Source: Symbiodinium natans (lineage: Eukaryota; Sar; Dinophyceae; Suessiales; Symbiodiniaceae). Taken from it: DNA of 45,086 bases. The number at the start of each line of letters is the position of its first letter. The stretch's first letter is position 1. The translations under genes and the position numbers were made by a program. The notes beneath the pieces are model-generated. The model was not told where the DNA came from and did no database searches. It was given only the letters and a program-made list of their open reading frames with translations. The stretch spans positions 1,450,001 through 1,495,086 of the forward strand of contig CAJNDS010002157.1 of NCBI GenBank assembly GCA_905221605.1. The letters are read 5' to 3'. Shown one piece after another: positions 1 to 10,370 of this stretch.

Positions 1-83
1 CCTCATCTGGCTGGTTCTTAGTAGGGAATCAGGGGACGAGTTTCCCCATATCCCCCTATACACATATGCGCCTGAAATGCCAG

Positions 84-227
84 ACCATGTACGACATGAT
101 CGAAGAAAATATCCTACACGACCGCAAACGTATGAGGGCTGCCATCACTTTACGCGTGGAAGAGCAAGCCCATTCTCTTAGGCGGGACTCTTTGCTTGGG
201 TTTGCGTTTCAAGATACCTTGGGATGA
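84..227 (+). CDS. Candidate exon at left edge, ending in a stop or an internal donor
   Basis: The acceptor gaaatgccag opens TMYDMIEENILHDRKRMRAA, a highly charged, probably helical segment, continuing to a TGA at 225-227. A GT at 200 could end it earlier inside an intron. If the TGA is real this is the last exon of a gene entering from the left. Confidence 0.45.
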   Translation, partial: TMYDMIEENILHDRKRMRAAITLRVEEQAHSLRRDSLLGFAFQDTLG

Positions 228-1349
228 GGGTCCCGGTCTTTTCGCATTGTGTTTTTCGCATGTGTCGCTTGGCTCCACAAGGGTAGTCGCGCATCACCGC
301 AGTCATGACAGTCATGACCGCTTTTGCAGAGCAGGCCGCTCCCGGCACGCTTAAAGTGGGGTTTCGGGTGCGGAGGAGTTGAAGGTGATTGGGGTTGAGG
401 GTCGCCGCTCAAAGCGGTGTGTGTGGAGGATGAGCACATGATCTTGAGCTTTGCGTTCGCGTTTTCTCTTCCTGGGTGCTTGTATCACTTGCCGCCAGGT
501 AGTGTGACCACCCAGAACAGTTGCAGCCTGACCCACTTTGATCCTGCTGTCTCGAAAGAGCATTCACAGGCCACTGCCCATGGCGTTGGAGGCTATGACG
601 GTCGTCGGGTCCTCAAGTGGGCCAGGTGGCTTGCGGTGGCAAGAACGCCCTGAACCTCTCCGAATGGACGTGCCATGGAAAACCTTTGGACCTTCAGACT
701 GTCACATGTTCGGGTTGGTGTGTCCACAGTCTGTGGCGTGTCTAAAGCGTCACCCCCTTGTATTGCTCCAGCAAACGTGGGAGGCGTGATGTACACACCC
801 TATTCTTTGCACAACCGCGATGCCATGATAATCCCACCTCCGACCCCTCTGAATTATTGGACCACGTTGCAGCGAGCTTATTATGGTCCAGTGTGCTTGG
901 GAGGATTTCTTGGTTGCTTCATGTTGCTTCGACGATGTCTGAATAGAAACCTAAACCCTAAATTCCCCAAACCCCAAACCCTGAACCCTAAACCCTACAC
1001 CCTAAACCTTAAAGCCCTCGCAGAATCAAGGCTCTGAGAGAGTCGATCCTCTTTCTGCAAAGCAGGCATGTGGGGGTCGGGGGGGGGGGATCTGGTGAGT
1101 GCTGGAAGCGTGTAAAATACGATTCAGGTGGGGAGAGTGTGGTTTTTTTGCCCTACCAAGAGTTTTTTTGCAGACAAGTTGTCGTCGGAAGCAAGACGTG
1201 GACTTGCACCCTAAACCCTAAACCCTAAACCATCCTAAACCCTAAACCCTAAACCCTAAACCCTAAACCCTAAAACCCTAAAACCCTAAAACCCTAAACC
1301 CTAAACCCTAAACCCTTTAAGTCCCAAGCTCCGCAACTGGAGTTGGCAG
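228..1349 (+). other. No supported gene; telomere-like repeats
   Basis: Short overlapping open frames occur on both strands between 209 and 1037, none with convincing composition. CCCTAAA-type runs lie at about 946-1008 and 1207-1316. A possible small exon follows the acceptor gagtttttttgcag near 1172 but is too short to support. Confidence 0.5.
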
Positions 1350-1431
1350 GTCTGGCGGTCCTTTGAGCTGAAAGCTCTGAATGCGCGTTTTGCTGGCGCC
1401 ACCTCTGTGAAGGAGAGCTGGCGGTTGGGGG
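1350..1431 (+). CDS. Candidate exon VWRSFELKALNARF
   Basis: Bracketed by a CCCTAAA array on the left and TTTAGGG on the right. Acceptor gttggcag. The frame reads VWRSFELKALNARFAGATSV then KESWRLG. Helical and basic. The donor lies at the first repeat unit. Product unknown. Confidence 0.55.
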
Positions 1432-1800
1432 GTTTAGGGTTTAGGGTTCAGGGTTTAGGGTTTAGGGTTTAGGGTTTAGGGATAGTATGAGAAATTTCAA
1501 TGTACATTCCCCATTGGGCTTAAGTACCCTTAAACATGCCCGGCAGTCTTGGGGTAGCCCAAAACCCAAAGCCTTTGAACCAAACGCCCTGAATCCATAA
1601 CCTGAAGAAGCTCAACCCTGAACCCGAAGCCCTGAACCTGAAACCCTGAGCCCCGAGCCCGAGAACCCTAGGCCCTAAACCCTAAACCCTAAACCCTAAA
1701 CCCGAAACCCTGAACCCTTAAGCCCTAAACCCGAAACCCTCAACCCTTAAGCCCTAAACCCTAAACCCTAAACCCGAAGCCCTGAGCTCGACGTTTGCAG

Positions 1801-1869
1801 GCGAGCAGTGACAGCGACTGTGTGGAGATTGAGGCGGCTGTGGGTTACCCTTCTTCAGTGCGTTTTAGG
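1801..1869 (+). CDS. Candidate exon ASSDSDCVEIEAAVGY
   Basis: Acceptor gacgtttgcag; phase-0 frame ASSDSDCVEIEAAVGYPSSV. It either stops at C/GTTTTAG (1862) or continues through RFR to AGG/GTTTCAG. Repeats of opposite strand orientation flank it as elsewhere. A possible 18-nt exon after ccctttcttag (2099-2116) may follow. Confidence 0.55.
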
Positions 1870-2360
1870 GTTTCAGGGTTTAGGTGTTGGGTTTAGGGTT
1901 TTAGGGCTATCCAGGGAGGTTGGAGGGTTTTCAAGGTCGTTGGGGGCGTTTAGGGTCTTGGACACTGATTGGGTTGCAGAGTTATGGGAGTTCCGGGTCG
2001 GAAGGGCGTAGTTAGGTGGAAAGGTTTGAGGTTTAGGCCCCAGGGTTTTGAGTATTCGCAACACGCCAGGCTACACCCCCTTTCACCCCCTTTCTTAGAG
2101 ATCATCACTGGGAGCCGTGTTGGGTTTAGCGCTTCGGGTTTAGGGTTGAGTGAGATCCTCGCCCAACTCAGAATAAGGCCGAAGCAACTCTAAAATCAGC
2201 CTTCAGGCAGGTAAGCAAGCCTGAACCTCCCTCAGCTTGGGCTTTGATCCCCTGCATAACAACAAGCAAGCCCCCAATGTAATCCTCAACGCTTCCACAA
2301 GCACCCTAAACCCTACATCCTGTGCGGTTTAGGGAGGGGATGTTAAAAACAAGTCATGAG

Positions 2361-2450
2361 GTGGATCTCTCCCACGTGCTGGAGAAGCCCCAAGGGTCGC
2401 TGGTCATCGAAGTGCTCGTCCCCTCTGACTACCCGCAAGCCAGGCGCCAG
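2361..2450 (+). CDS. Candidate exon VDLSHVLEKPQGSLVIEVLV
   Basis: After acceptor aagtcatgag the frame VDLSHVLEKPQGSLVIEVLV continues PSDYPQARRQ, with the alternating pattern of a folded beta-rich domain. No GT donor occurs before the G12 homopolymer near 2468; GC donors are available at 2436 and 2444. Product unknown. Confidence 0.55.
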
Positions 2451-3490
2451 TTAACAAAAACCGGTGGGGCGGGGGGGGGGGGGGGTTTTGGGTTTGGGGT
2501 TTCGGGTTTGGGGTTGAGGGTTTGGGGTTTAGGGTTGAGGGTGGGTGCGCTGTGTCAGGGCCCTGGGATTTAACGCGTGCTTAGCTGCGCCCCAACTGGA
2601 CTTCAAGCCACACTGAAACTCCCCAAACTCTGACCATGGGGGGAGGCCGCAGCTGAGGGCGCGTGCCCTAATTGGTGGCTTGGAGCCGCAGGTCGTGAAG
2701 GACATTGGGGACCTTTTGGGAAGGCGGTTTGAGAGGTCTAGGCATGCTCAGGGTTTTCTTTGGGACTTCGCGTTTTCGGCTTGGGGCGTTGCTGTGGCGG
2801 TGTGGTTTTGGGGGGACAATTTCTAGACAGTTCTGCAATAGGAAATGCCATAATTTTAACGCTACGCGACCTGCCTCGGCCCGGCCCAGCGGGGCAACGG
2901 GGGAGGGGGGGGGACGGGCTTCAACTGCCTCTGGTCCTGGCGAACCGTCCGCTTGCGGACCCCGGTTTCCTAGGGGGGGTACACATCTGAGGCAACAAAA
3001 GGGCCCGAAAATGGGCTTTGAAGGAGGATTTGTTCTCACAACCTATACACCTTCGGCCCGAGGCCTCGGCGGATTTTCAGAGCCGTTGATCTGCTAGCCG
3101 TGCAACTTTTTCAGTGGGGCTCGAAGCGTTCAGCATGGATCGCAGCGGCCCCTTGACCCCTTCCAACCCCTCCAACTCCCTTGCCCCTTTCCCAAAACAT
3201 CCCAGAGCTCTCAAAGAATCCATTCCTAAACAAGAGTTATTCAGTTGCTTTACCTCCTAAAATTCCAGCACCCTAAGCCCGAAATACCCTAAACCCTAAA
3301 CACCCTTTAAACCCTAATTGCCCTTTAAGCCCTAAATACCCTTTAAACCCTCAATGCTCTTTAAACCCTACAAATACCCTTTAATCCCTAATTGCCCTTT
3401 AAACCCTACATACCCTTTAAACCCTCAATGCTCTTTAAACCACAAAAATACCCTTTAACCCCTAAATACCCTCAACACTATGCTCTTCAG

Positions 3491-3544
3491 ACCACTTCAT
3501 CGGCCCAGGAGCTGGCCTGCTGCATGGCAGAGGGCTCGGTCAGA
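3491..3544 (+). CDS. Candidate exon TTSSAQELACCMAEGSVR
   Basis: Acceptor atgctcttcag and donor AGA/GTGACG, 18 codons, phase 0 both ends, directly compatible with the exon at 3894. CCCTTTAAA-type repeats precede it. Confidence 0.55.
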
Positions 3545-3893
3545 GTGACGACCGCTTTGATCTGCTTTCCCATAAACCCCTAAACCCCGAAACCCGAAAC
3601 CCGAAACCCCAAACCCTAAACCCTAAGGCCCTAAACCCTAAACCCAAGGCCCTAGGCCCTTAGCCCTAAACCCCAAACCTTAAGCCCTAAACCCTCCCCG
3701 CCCGGGTTGAAACCGAAACCCTCTGCTCTGTGGCTTGGCTTGGGACCCCTTGATGTCCCCCCAAACCCGGGTCAAGGGTTTAGGGTTTAGGGCTTAGGGT
3801 TTAGGGGGTTGTAGGGGGTTTCGGGTTTAAGGGTTTAGGACTTAGGGACTTTAGGAGATTTTGGGTTTAGGGTTGCCCTTTTGGGGCTCGCAG

Positions 3894-3971
3894 GCATCCG
3901 CGATGGAGTCCGCGCTCGCGGTGAACGGTCCGGCGGTCTTCTTCTCCATCGACCAGGCTTGCTCGTCCTGC
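3894..3971 (+). CDS. Candidate exon ASAMESALAVNGPAVF
   Basis: Acceptor ggggctcgcag and donor TGC/GTGTAG, 26 codons in phase 0: ASAMESALAVNGPAVFFSID then QACSSC. A clean 92-bp (TTTAGGG)n array begins right after the donor. Unusually, G-strand repeats also precede it. Product unknown. Confidence 0.6.
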
Positions 3972-4063
3972 GTGTAGGGGTTTAGGGTTTAGGGTTTAGG
4001 GTTTAGGGTTTAGGGTTTAGGGTTTAGGGTTTAGGGTTTAGGGTTTAGGGTTTAGGGTTTAGG
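3972..4063 (+). repeat. (TTTAGGG)n array at the 5' end of an intron
   Basis: About 12 near-perfect tandem TTTAGGG units begin within a few bases of the donor of the exon ending at 3971. A clear case of the G strand at an intron start. Confidence 0.9.
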
Positions 4064-4151
4064 GCTCAATGTAGGAAGTAGGAAGCTGGGGTTGGAATGG
4101 CTACTACTAGCAGTCCCTTATGGTCCCAATTTAGCTATACTATAATAGCTC

Positions 4152-4182
<31 letters not shown>

Positions 4183-4555
4183 AAAGAAACTCCAATTCTT
4201 ATGGCCCCTATGGTAGTCATAGGGCAAAAAGTCTCACCCGATGCCAAAGTTGCAGAACCCTCAACAGAATCAACCAGATTGGCGACTAGCTCTTTGATGC
4301 GAAACTTCGGTTTAAAGACGCGGCAGCCAAGTCAAGGGCCAGCTGCGTAGCAAGACGAGGCTTCCAATGAAAACCTCAAGCAAGGCAGCCAGGAATGGAC
4401 TCCTTGGAACTTCTTGGACTTAGGACTGTTGAGGAGAACAGTGCAAACCCTAAACCCTAAACCCCAAACCCCAAACCCTAAACCCCAAACCCCAAACCCC
4501 AAACCCTAAACCCTAAACCCTAATCGGATCCCTGAGCACTCTAAGCCCGCAAAAG

Positions 4556-4614
4556 CTCGAGGCGGCGGCCTTCCTGAGAAAGAGCAAAGGCCTGGAATCT
4601 TCTGGGCGCTTAGG
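4556..4614 (+). CDS. Candidate exon LEAAAFLRKSKGLESS
   Basis: Acceptor cccgcaaaag after CCCTAAA/CCCCAAA repeats; frame LEAAAFLRKSKGLESSGRL; donor GG/GTTTAT in the following TTTAGGG-type repeat. Alpha-helical and basic. Confidence 0.45.
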
Positions 4615-5801
4615 GTTTATGGTTTAGGGTTTATGGTTTAGGGTTTATGGTTTAGGGTTTAGGGTTTAGGGCGTTCGGGAACACGACATAGCGACAACAA
4701 GTCAGACTGTTGGTCGATCGGCGGTCGGGATGACGAGCTTGTGAGGCTTGCATCAGAACTTTCGGATTACGGTGATATATATATATATATATAAATATAT
4801 AGATATTAGGGTTAAGCGTTCTCTTCGCCGATCGGCGTGACTAGCTTGTGAGGCTTGCAATAAGTATTTAGGGTTGCTGTTACATATGGGGCCTAGGGTT
4901 AGATATCTTTTCGCTGGGGTGACCTCCTTTCACCACATTTGGAGTGGGCGGGGGGGGGGGGGGGGGGGCTTGCTATCACATACTTGCCATACCCAAAGCA
5001 ACTCGAGACCTAGGGTTATCTCTCCCACTGCTACTGAGCCCACGCAGGACGCCGCAGGTCCCCAGGTTGTGTAGTGCTCGAAGCTGGAGATTGTTCGTGA
5101 AGACTCGCTAAGCTTGGCTCGATTTGTAAGGCGCACAGGATTAGTATTTTTCAAGGACTTCCAGAAGACTTCAAGAGTCAAGGAGGCTTGTGATGATGCA
5201 CAGAGAAATGCGGCCGGCACTTTCGGCACTGAACTGAGCCAAATCCACATTCGCTGCAATTCTGGTGGCTGGCAATGCAGGACGTTCATCGTGTGCGAAA
5301 TGGTTCCCACAAAGGCGAGAAATGCCAGGCTGCAGAGCTGCAAGAAACCTGGGTGAGCTGCTGGCAGGAGCGCTAAGGCTTTGGCGCACGGCCGCAAGGG
5401 AGCATCAGACCAAAGCGACATCCCGCAACACCTAGTGTTCAACGTGCGTACGAGGCCACCCAATGAGAGGTGTCTCTGGACGCGCCGGAGTTGGAGGAAG
5501 TTCTCAAACACAGGAGCAGAGGGCTTGCTCCCATAGCGGGTGGAGCAAGCCGGCCCCATCCGGTGGCGGATGCGTGGAAAAAGTGCGCCGGCGCTGCTTG
5601 AAAATGGTCGAAGGCGGATTTTGCGGTTGGGAGGCTCGGTCGAAACATCAGCGCCTGCGACTGGGAGAAAGGAGGGAAGCCTTGCGTATGTTTCTGCAGA
5701 AACGATCACATCAGATCCAGCCCTTGTTTTTGTCGTGGTGTAACTGAAGACAGCTTGGGCATTGTCATGGGACTGTTGAATGCCTCGGATGTGAAAATCT
5801 G

Positions 5802-5835
<34 letters not shown>

Positions 5836-5988
5836 CCTAAACGAAAGAAACCCTCGACCCGACCGACCCTGGGCCAGCCAAAGCCGCAAACCCGAAACCC
5901 CAAGCCCTAGACCCATAGATTGAAAAACACAAGCCCAAACACATCAAGCTTCAGCCCTCAACCCTGAATCTTTAAACCCCAACGTCCC

Positions 5989-6080
5989 CCTGGTTCTTGA
6001 GGGACTTCGGGGCCCTGTATATACCCCTAAAAAGGATGATATAGGGTACCTCATCCCCTCATTCCCTCCGAAGACCCAAA
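5989..6080 (-). mobile_element. Family A inverted-repeat element, reverse-oriented diverged copy
   Basis: Starts ctggttcttga and contains gggtacctcatcccctc, which matches the reverse complement of the interior of the copy at 6185-6294 only 100 bases away. The right terminal repeat is degraded. Confidence 0.5.
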
Positions 6081-6184
6081 GCCCCAACGTAGGTTTTCGG
6101 AGTCTGGGGGCTCCTCCACTCCTGGGCGCGCAGGCGCGACGCCCGTCGCGGATGCTTTGCCCGGCTCCCGGAAGGTTTTACTGG

Positions 6185-6294
6185 CTGGTTCTTAGTAGGG
6201 AATGAGGGAAAGAGGGGATGAGGTACCCTTATATAATCCCTGAAGGGTATATATAATTAGGGCCCTAATTCCGGTGTTCCCTACTAAGAACCAG
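6185..6294 (+). mobile_element. Family A inverted-repeat element (MITE-like), intact
   Basis: 110 bp bounded by perfect 18-bp inverted repeats (ctggttcttagtagggaa and its complement). The interior has ggggatgaggtaccc and a TATATA run. It has no coding capacity. Other copies begin at 11, 5989 and 16444. The repeat ends and size suggest a non-autonomous DNA transposon or intron-generating element; no target duplication was defined. Confidence 0.7.
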
Positions 6295-6621
6295 GGGGGT
6301 TTAGGGGTTTCGGGTTCAGGGCCAACATGTCCCGAAGCTTCCGGGGCACGACAACTCGGCTACATGATTGCGTTGGGATTTTGACAGGGATGTTGCCGGC
6401 TTAGGAAAGGGTTTAGGGTTTGGGGTTTGGGGTTTATGGCTTAGGTGGGTGTGTGTGTAGGCGTCAGGGTGTGTTTCACTGATGGTTTCAAGCTGGGCAA
6501 GGTTGCCAAGATTCCCTAAAACCTGGAGAGCTGAACCGGAATCCCGACACCCTGAACACCCTAAACCCTAAACCCTAAAACCTAAACCCTAAACCCTAAA
6601 CCCAAATCGCTCTTTGCTCAG

Positions 6622-6682
6622 GTCGAGACAGCCAAAGGAGGCAGGGAAGAGCTCGACCCAAGAATGCGGAGAGGGCTTTGGG
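6622..6682 (+). CDS. Candidate exon, frame ambiguous
   Basis: Acceptor tctttgctcag after CCCTAAA repeats and donor just before GTTTAGGG; 61 nt open in all three frames. Phase from the 4556 exon favours SRQPKEAGKSSTQECGEGFG, which then matches the next exon at 6879 in phase 0. Confidence 0.4.
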
Positions 6683-6878
6683 GTTTAGGGCTTAGGGTTT
6701 CAAAATCCTAAACTTTCTGAACCCAAAGCCCTTTCGGGTTCTATAGGGTTTAGGTTCAGGGTTTAGGGTTTAAGGTATATACCCTAAAACCTGGAGCCTG
6801 GAAACCCTAAAGCCCCAAAAATCCGAAACCTTCAGCCCCTAAAGCCCTATTCGCTGGCTTCCTCGACTCTTTGCGGAG

Positions 6879-6935
6879 GCTGACAAGCGCCCTCGACGGC
6901 CGCAGCCTGAGAAGCTCCAAACCAGGAGGCGAAGC
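6879..6935 (+). CDS. Candidate exon ADKRPRRPQPEKLQ
   Basis: Acceptor ctctttgcggag and donor AGC/GTTTAG; 19 codons ADKRPRRPQPEKLQTRRRS, strongly basic. Phase 0 to the next candidate at 7348. Confidence 0.45.
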
Positions 6936-7347
6936 GTTTAGGTCCTTAACTTAATTTAGGGTTTAGGTTTTAGGGTTTAGGGTTTAGGGTTGGAGGAAAC
7001 TTTACAGAAAACAGTATGAAAATAGAGAAAATTGCGAACCAATTACGTCAAAGCTATTATTATCTAGAAGGGAGCAATAGACCCTTTCTGACACACGAGT
7101 TGTTAAAGGCTTAACTCTCCTAGGCGCAAGAAAAATGCCCTGATGATCCCGATGTTTGCATTCTCATTGTTCTCTCTCTGTCTCTCTCTCTCTCTCTCTG
7201 TCTGCTTCTCTCCCTCGCTCTCTCCCTCTCTCTCTCCCTCTCTCTCTCGCCCTCTCCCTCCCTCCCTCTCCAAGGCGCCGGCGACAACGAAAGAGGGCCT
7301 CGGTACTGCCCATGTGCGCTGGGCTCTTAATGCATCTCTTTGTCCAG

Positions 7348-7430
7348 GAAAGTCTGCGTTATGCTGAAGCGGGGGAGCAGCAAGCAACGACAGAGGAGGG
7401 TTCAAAGAAGAGAGGGGGGCAATGCCGAAA
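7348..7430 (+). CDS. Candidate exon ESLRYAEAGEQQATTEE
   Basis: A long CT-rich tract (about 7170-7270) and tctctttgtccag form a strong acceptor. The frame begins ESLRYAEAGEQQATTEEGSK. A GC donor after 7430 gives two leftover bases that join the exon at 7719 in frame. Confidence 0.5.
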
Positions 7431-7718
7431 GCCCAAACCCCAAACACCGAAACTAACAAACCCCAAACAGCAAAACCCAAAACCTAACAAAAGACCCAAA
7501 CACCAAACCCAAAACCCAAAACGCCGTTCAATCGGCTTTCCGAGCCGTCTTGCCTGGATTTCCGAATGTGCCCCTATGATTTTTGCACCCGGGGACCAAA
7601 ACCCGAAAGTGCACGATCAAGCTCGCAGGGTTTTGGGGATTAGGGTACACTAAACCCTAAACCCTAAACCCTCAGCCCTAAACCCTAAACCCTAAACCCT
7701 AAACCCTGCAACCCTTAG

Positions 7719-7856
7719 GAGCGATTCAATGCAGCCCGTAAACCTCAACCTTGCATCCAGCTTAGGAGAAGCGTCCGGCAGAGCCTCTGCCGAGCACTTC
7801 TTGCCCGAGACACGGGTAGAAGGGTTCTACGCTGCCGGGATTCGGGCGGAGCCAGG
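7719..7856 (+). CDS. Candidate exon SDSMQPVNLNLASSLG
   Basis: Bracketed by CCCTAAA before and TTTAGGG after. The frame reads SDS then MQPVNLNLASSLGEASGRAS and AEHFLPETRVEGFYAAGIRA. The donor GG/GTTTAG joins the exon at 8188. Another frame (ERFNAARK...) is also open. The composition looks like ordinary protein; no domain recognised. Confidence 0.6.
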
Positions 7857-8187
7857 GTTTAGGGTCTAGGGTTTAGGGTTTAGGGTTCAGGGTTTAGGGT
7901 TCAACCACCCCCCCCCCCCCCCCCCCCCGCCGCTCCCGCCGCTCCGCCAAAATGAGCCCAAAACCCTAAGCCTAAAACTCCGAACTCCAAAGCCTGAGCC
8001 CTAAACTCCAAGCCCCTAGGCTCTGCTGGACCCAAAGCCCCAAACACCAGGCAACTGAGTTTGTTGGAGGCTCCGGATTGGACTCCAACAGTGCTCCTGG
8101 CACCCAACAAATTAGGGTTTAGGGTTTATGGCTTAAATGGCTTAGGGCGTAGGGCTTAGGGTTCAGGTTTTAGGGTTTAGCGTTTAG

Positions 8188-8279
8188 TCAGAGAACCCGA
8201 TTCATCACTGATTCCACCGAGGTCCGCGCACCAAGGTTCCGACCGTTGCGGGCTTGCGGGAAGTTAAAGATGTGGGAGG
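8188..8279 (+). CDS. Candidate exon RFITDSTEVRAPRF
   Basis: Its single leading T completes Gly from the previous exon, then QRT and RFITDSTEVRAPRFRPLRAC follow, ending KLKMWE. Donor G/GTTTAG. Basic. Phases match on both sides. Confidence 0.55.
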
Positions 8280-8466
8280 GTTTAGAGTTTAGGGTTTAGA
8301 GTTAAGGTTCAGAGTTTAGGGTTCAGGGTTGAGGGGTTAAAGTTGAAAGTTGCGGGTTTGGGTTCAGGCTTAGGGTTTAGGGCTGTGCGTTTCGGGTTTA
8401 TGGTGTATGGCTATCTGGCTTACCCACAAACTGCACCCCAAACCCCCAAATCAACGACCACGGAAG

Positions 8467-8600
8467 GTTCCACACTGAGTTTCGCATGCACAAAGTTCCC
8501 CTGCAAGGCTCCTGCTTCGGCCTCTCCATACGAAAGCCCTACCTCTCATAAAGTCTTCTTTGAAGCCCCACAAATCAAAGGTTGGAACCATGGGCCCTTG
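8467..8600 (+). CDS. Candidate exon KAPASASPYESPTSH
   Basis: Acceptor accacggaag and donor TTG/GTGTGG. In the phase required by its neighbours it reads STLSFACTKFPC then KAPASASPYESPTSHKVFFE. Ser/Pro-rich. It lies next to the inverted-repeat element at 8634-8760. Confidence 0.4.
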
Positions 8601-8633
8601 GTGTGGCCCCTTGCCCTTGTTTATCGGGAGATT

Positions 8634-8760
8634 GAAGTATGGGCCCTTATTATCCTGATTATTATTATTATTATTGTAATATATATATATATATATATAA
8701 ACATATATAGTGTATACAAGGGTTATGCAACAAGGGACCCAAATTGAGGGCCCATACTTC
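8634..8760. mobile_element. 127-bp inverted-repeat element with a TATA core
   Basis: Perfect 14-bp inverted ends (gaagtatgggccct and its complement) enclose ATT and AT microsatellites. A related motif (gaagtatgggcac) occurs at 10797. Intronic position, no coding capacity. Confidence 0.55.
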
Positions 8761-8805
8761 GGATCTCCTAACAACGCCTTTACACTGCCCAGAAATGGCG
8801 CGCAG

Positions 8806-8889
8806 GCGCTGGGAGGGGGCAGCCTGAGCAACGGCGTAAGCACCCCCTCCAACATCTCGGACGCGCGGCGACCTCTGCGGGGTTTAGGG
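8806..8889 (+). CDS. Candidate exon ALGGGSLSNGVSTPSN
   Basis: Acceptor ggcgcgcag; frame ALGGGSLSNGVSTPSNISDA then RRPLRG. It ends at the first repeat unit (G/GTTTAG at 8882) or at GGG/GTGCAC (8890), the latter giving phase 0. Low-complexity Ser/Gly linker. Confidence 0.5.
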
Positions 8890-9161
8890 GTGCACGGAGG
8901 GTCGTTTGCTTTTTTGGTGGGAGTCTAGGGGGTTCCAGAGTTTAGGGTGCAAGCAGTGTGAGGCTTCGTGGTTTCTGAACCCAATCTTAAAACCCTGCCG
9001 GTTTCAGTATGGCTCTCTGCATCTGTAGGCAGACATTGTTTGCTTTGCATATGAGTATTTCACAGAATAGGGGGTGCACCACATATGTGCCCGCACACAC
9101 CCCTTGAAACCACCAGGAACCACATTGAGGAAACGCTAAACCTAAACCCTCAACTCACCAT

Positions 9162-9400
9162 ACCCTAAACCCTAAACCCTAAACCCTAAACCCTAAACCC
9201 TAAACCCTAAACCCTAAACCCTAAACCCTAAACCCTAAACCCTAAACCCTAAACCCTAAACCTAACCCTAAACCCTAAACCCTAAACCCTAAACCCTAAA
9301 CCCTAAACCCTAAACCCTAAACCCTAAACCCTAAACCCTAAACCCTAAACCCTAAACCCTAAACCCTAAACCCTAAACCCTAAACCCTAAACCCTAACCC
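9162..9400 (-). repeat. Long (CCCTAAA)n array
   Basis: About 34 CCCTAAA units with one internal unit shortened to CCTAAC. It is followed by a diverged spacer and a second array at about 9500-9590. No exon was seen between 8990 and 9880. Confidence 0.95.
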
Positions 9401-9882
9401 CCACCATGAACCACAGGGGGAAGGGGGCCTTAACCCTGAACTGAAGCGTAAGCCCACCACGAACCACAGGGGGACAGGTTAAACCCTAAACGTACACCTC
9501 AACCCTAAACCCTAAACCCTAAACCCTAAACCCTAAACCCTAAACCCTAAACCCTAAACCCTAAACCCTAACCCTGAACACTAAACCCTAAACTCTGCAC
9601 CATGAACCAGAAGCGCGGAATGCCATGGGGGGGTGGGGGGGGGGGGGGTGTCCGTGAATGCTGGCGTATACCCCAAACAAGTACACATCTTGTTATTGGA
9701 AGCCTAAACGGGACTCTCACATCCCCAAGCCCTAAACCCTAAACCCTAAAACCCTCAACCCCAAACCTTTTGCAGAATTCTCAGCCCCAAATCCTAGTCT
9801 CTAAACCCTAAACCCTACACGCTAAACCCTAAACCCTAAACGCTAAACCCTAAACCCTAAGCCTGTGTGCCCAGCTCATGAG

Positions 9883-9966
9883 CCGAGGTCGGAGTCCTCC
9901 ACATCCTCATCCGACGATGGACTGGGTCTCATTTCTCTTTTGGCCGCTGTGGTTGCTTGGATTCTT
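9883..9966 (+). CDS. Candidate exon with one transmembrane helix
   Basis: Acceptor gctcatgag and donor CTT/GTGCGC, 28 codons, phase 0. PRSESSTSSSDDGLGLISLL continues AAVVAWIL: an acidic Ser-rich stretch followed by a hydrophobic helix, as in a single-pass or terminal membrane segment. Product unknown. Confidence 0.55.
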
Positions 9967-10164
9967 GTGCGCCCTAAACCCCATACCCTAAACCCTAAAC
10001 CCTAAACCCCAAACCCCAAACCCCAAACCCCAAACCCTAAACCCTAAACCCTAAACCCTAAACCCTAAACCCTAAACCCTGAACCCTCAAAAAATCCGGG
10101 GCTGATGGGCTTCAGCCGCTTGAAGCTTCAAGGTCGCCGGGGTCTGCAGTAGCATTTTTTAAAG

Positions 10165-10307
10165 CATATATATATATATAGCATTAAGAATATATATATA
10201 TATATCTATATATATATATATAGCATTAAGAATATATATATATATATATATGTATGTATATAGCATTAAGATTATATATATATATATATATATACAAAGC
10301 ATTAAGA

Positions 10308-10338
<31 letters not shown>

Positions 10339-10370
10339 GCATGAAGAATATATATATATATATATATAAG
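10165..10370. repeat. TATA-rich minisatellite, about 5 units
   Basis: Units of roughly 45-55 bp are made of an AT run plus gcattaagaa (one copy gcatgaagaa). Purely low complexity; translated ORFs across it are artefacts. Confidence 0.9.

Larger units (their letters stand above)
4615..6621 (+). other. Gene-poor stretch with doubly open ORFs and a CTG tract
   Basis: It contains a TATA tract (4771-4800) flanked by two diverged copies of a sequence around gcttgtgaggcttgca, G17 near 4950, and a 987-nt frame open on the minus strand (4930-5916). A plus-strand ORF at 5114-5356 overlaps it (TGLVFFKDFQKTSRVKEACD). A CTG/TGC triplet run at about 5801-5835 gives poly-Ser on the minus strand. Neither strand could be tied to a family. 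Two copies of inverted-repeat family A lie at 5989-6080 and 6185-6294. Confidence 0.4.

Noticed and set aside
2668-3097. ORFs of 120-130 codons on both strands
   Set aside because: Three overlapping frames are open, composition is unconvincing, and no phase link to neighbouring exons was found.
7140-7370. Ser/Leu-rich ORFs over the CTCTCT tract
   Set aside because: The tract is better explained as a pyrimidine-rich stretch before the acceptor at 7347.
8650-8740. Ile/Tyr-rich ORFs over AT runs (also at 10159-10404 and 19037-19292)
   Set aside because: Translations of ATT and TATA microsatellites.
9162-9400. A chromosome end
   Set aside because: The arrays occur dozens of times in both orientations with exons between them, so they are interstitial.
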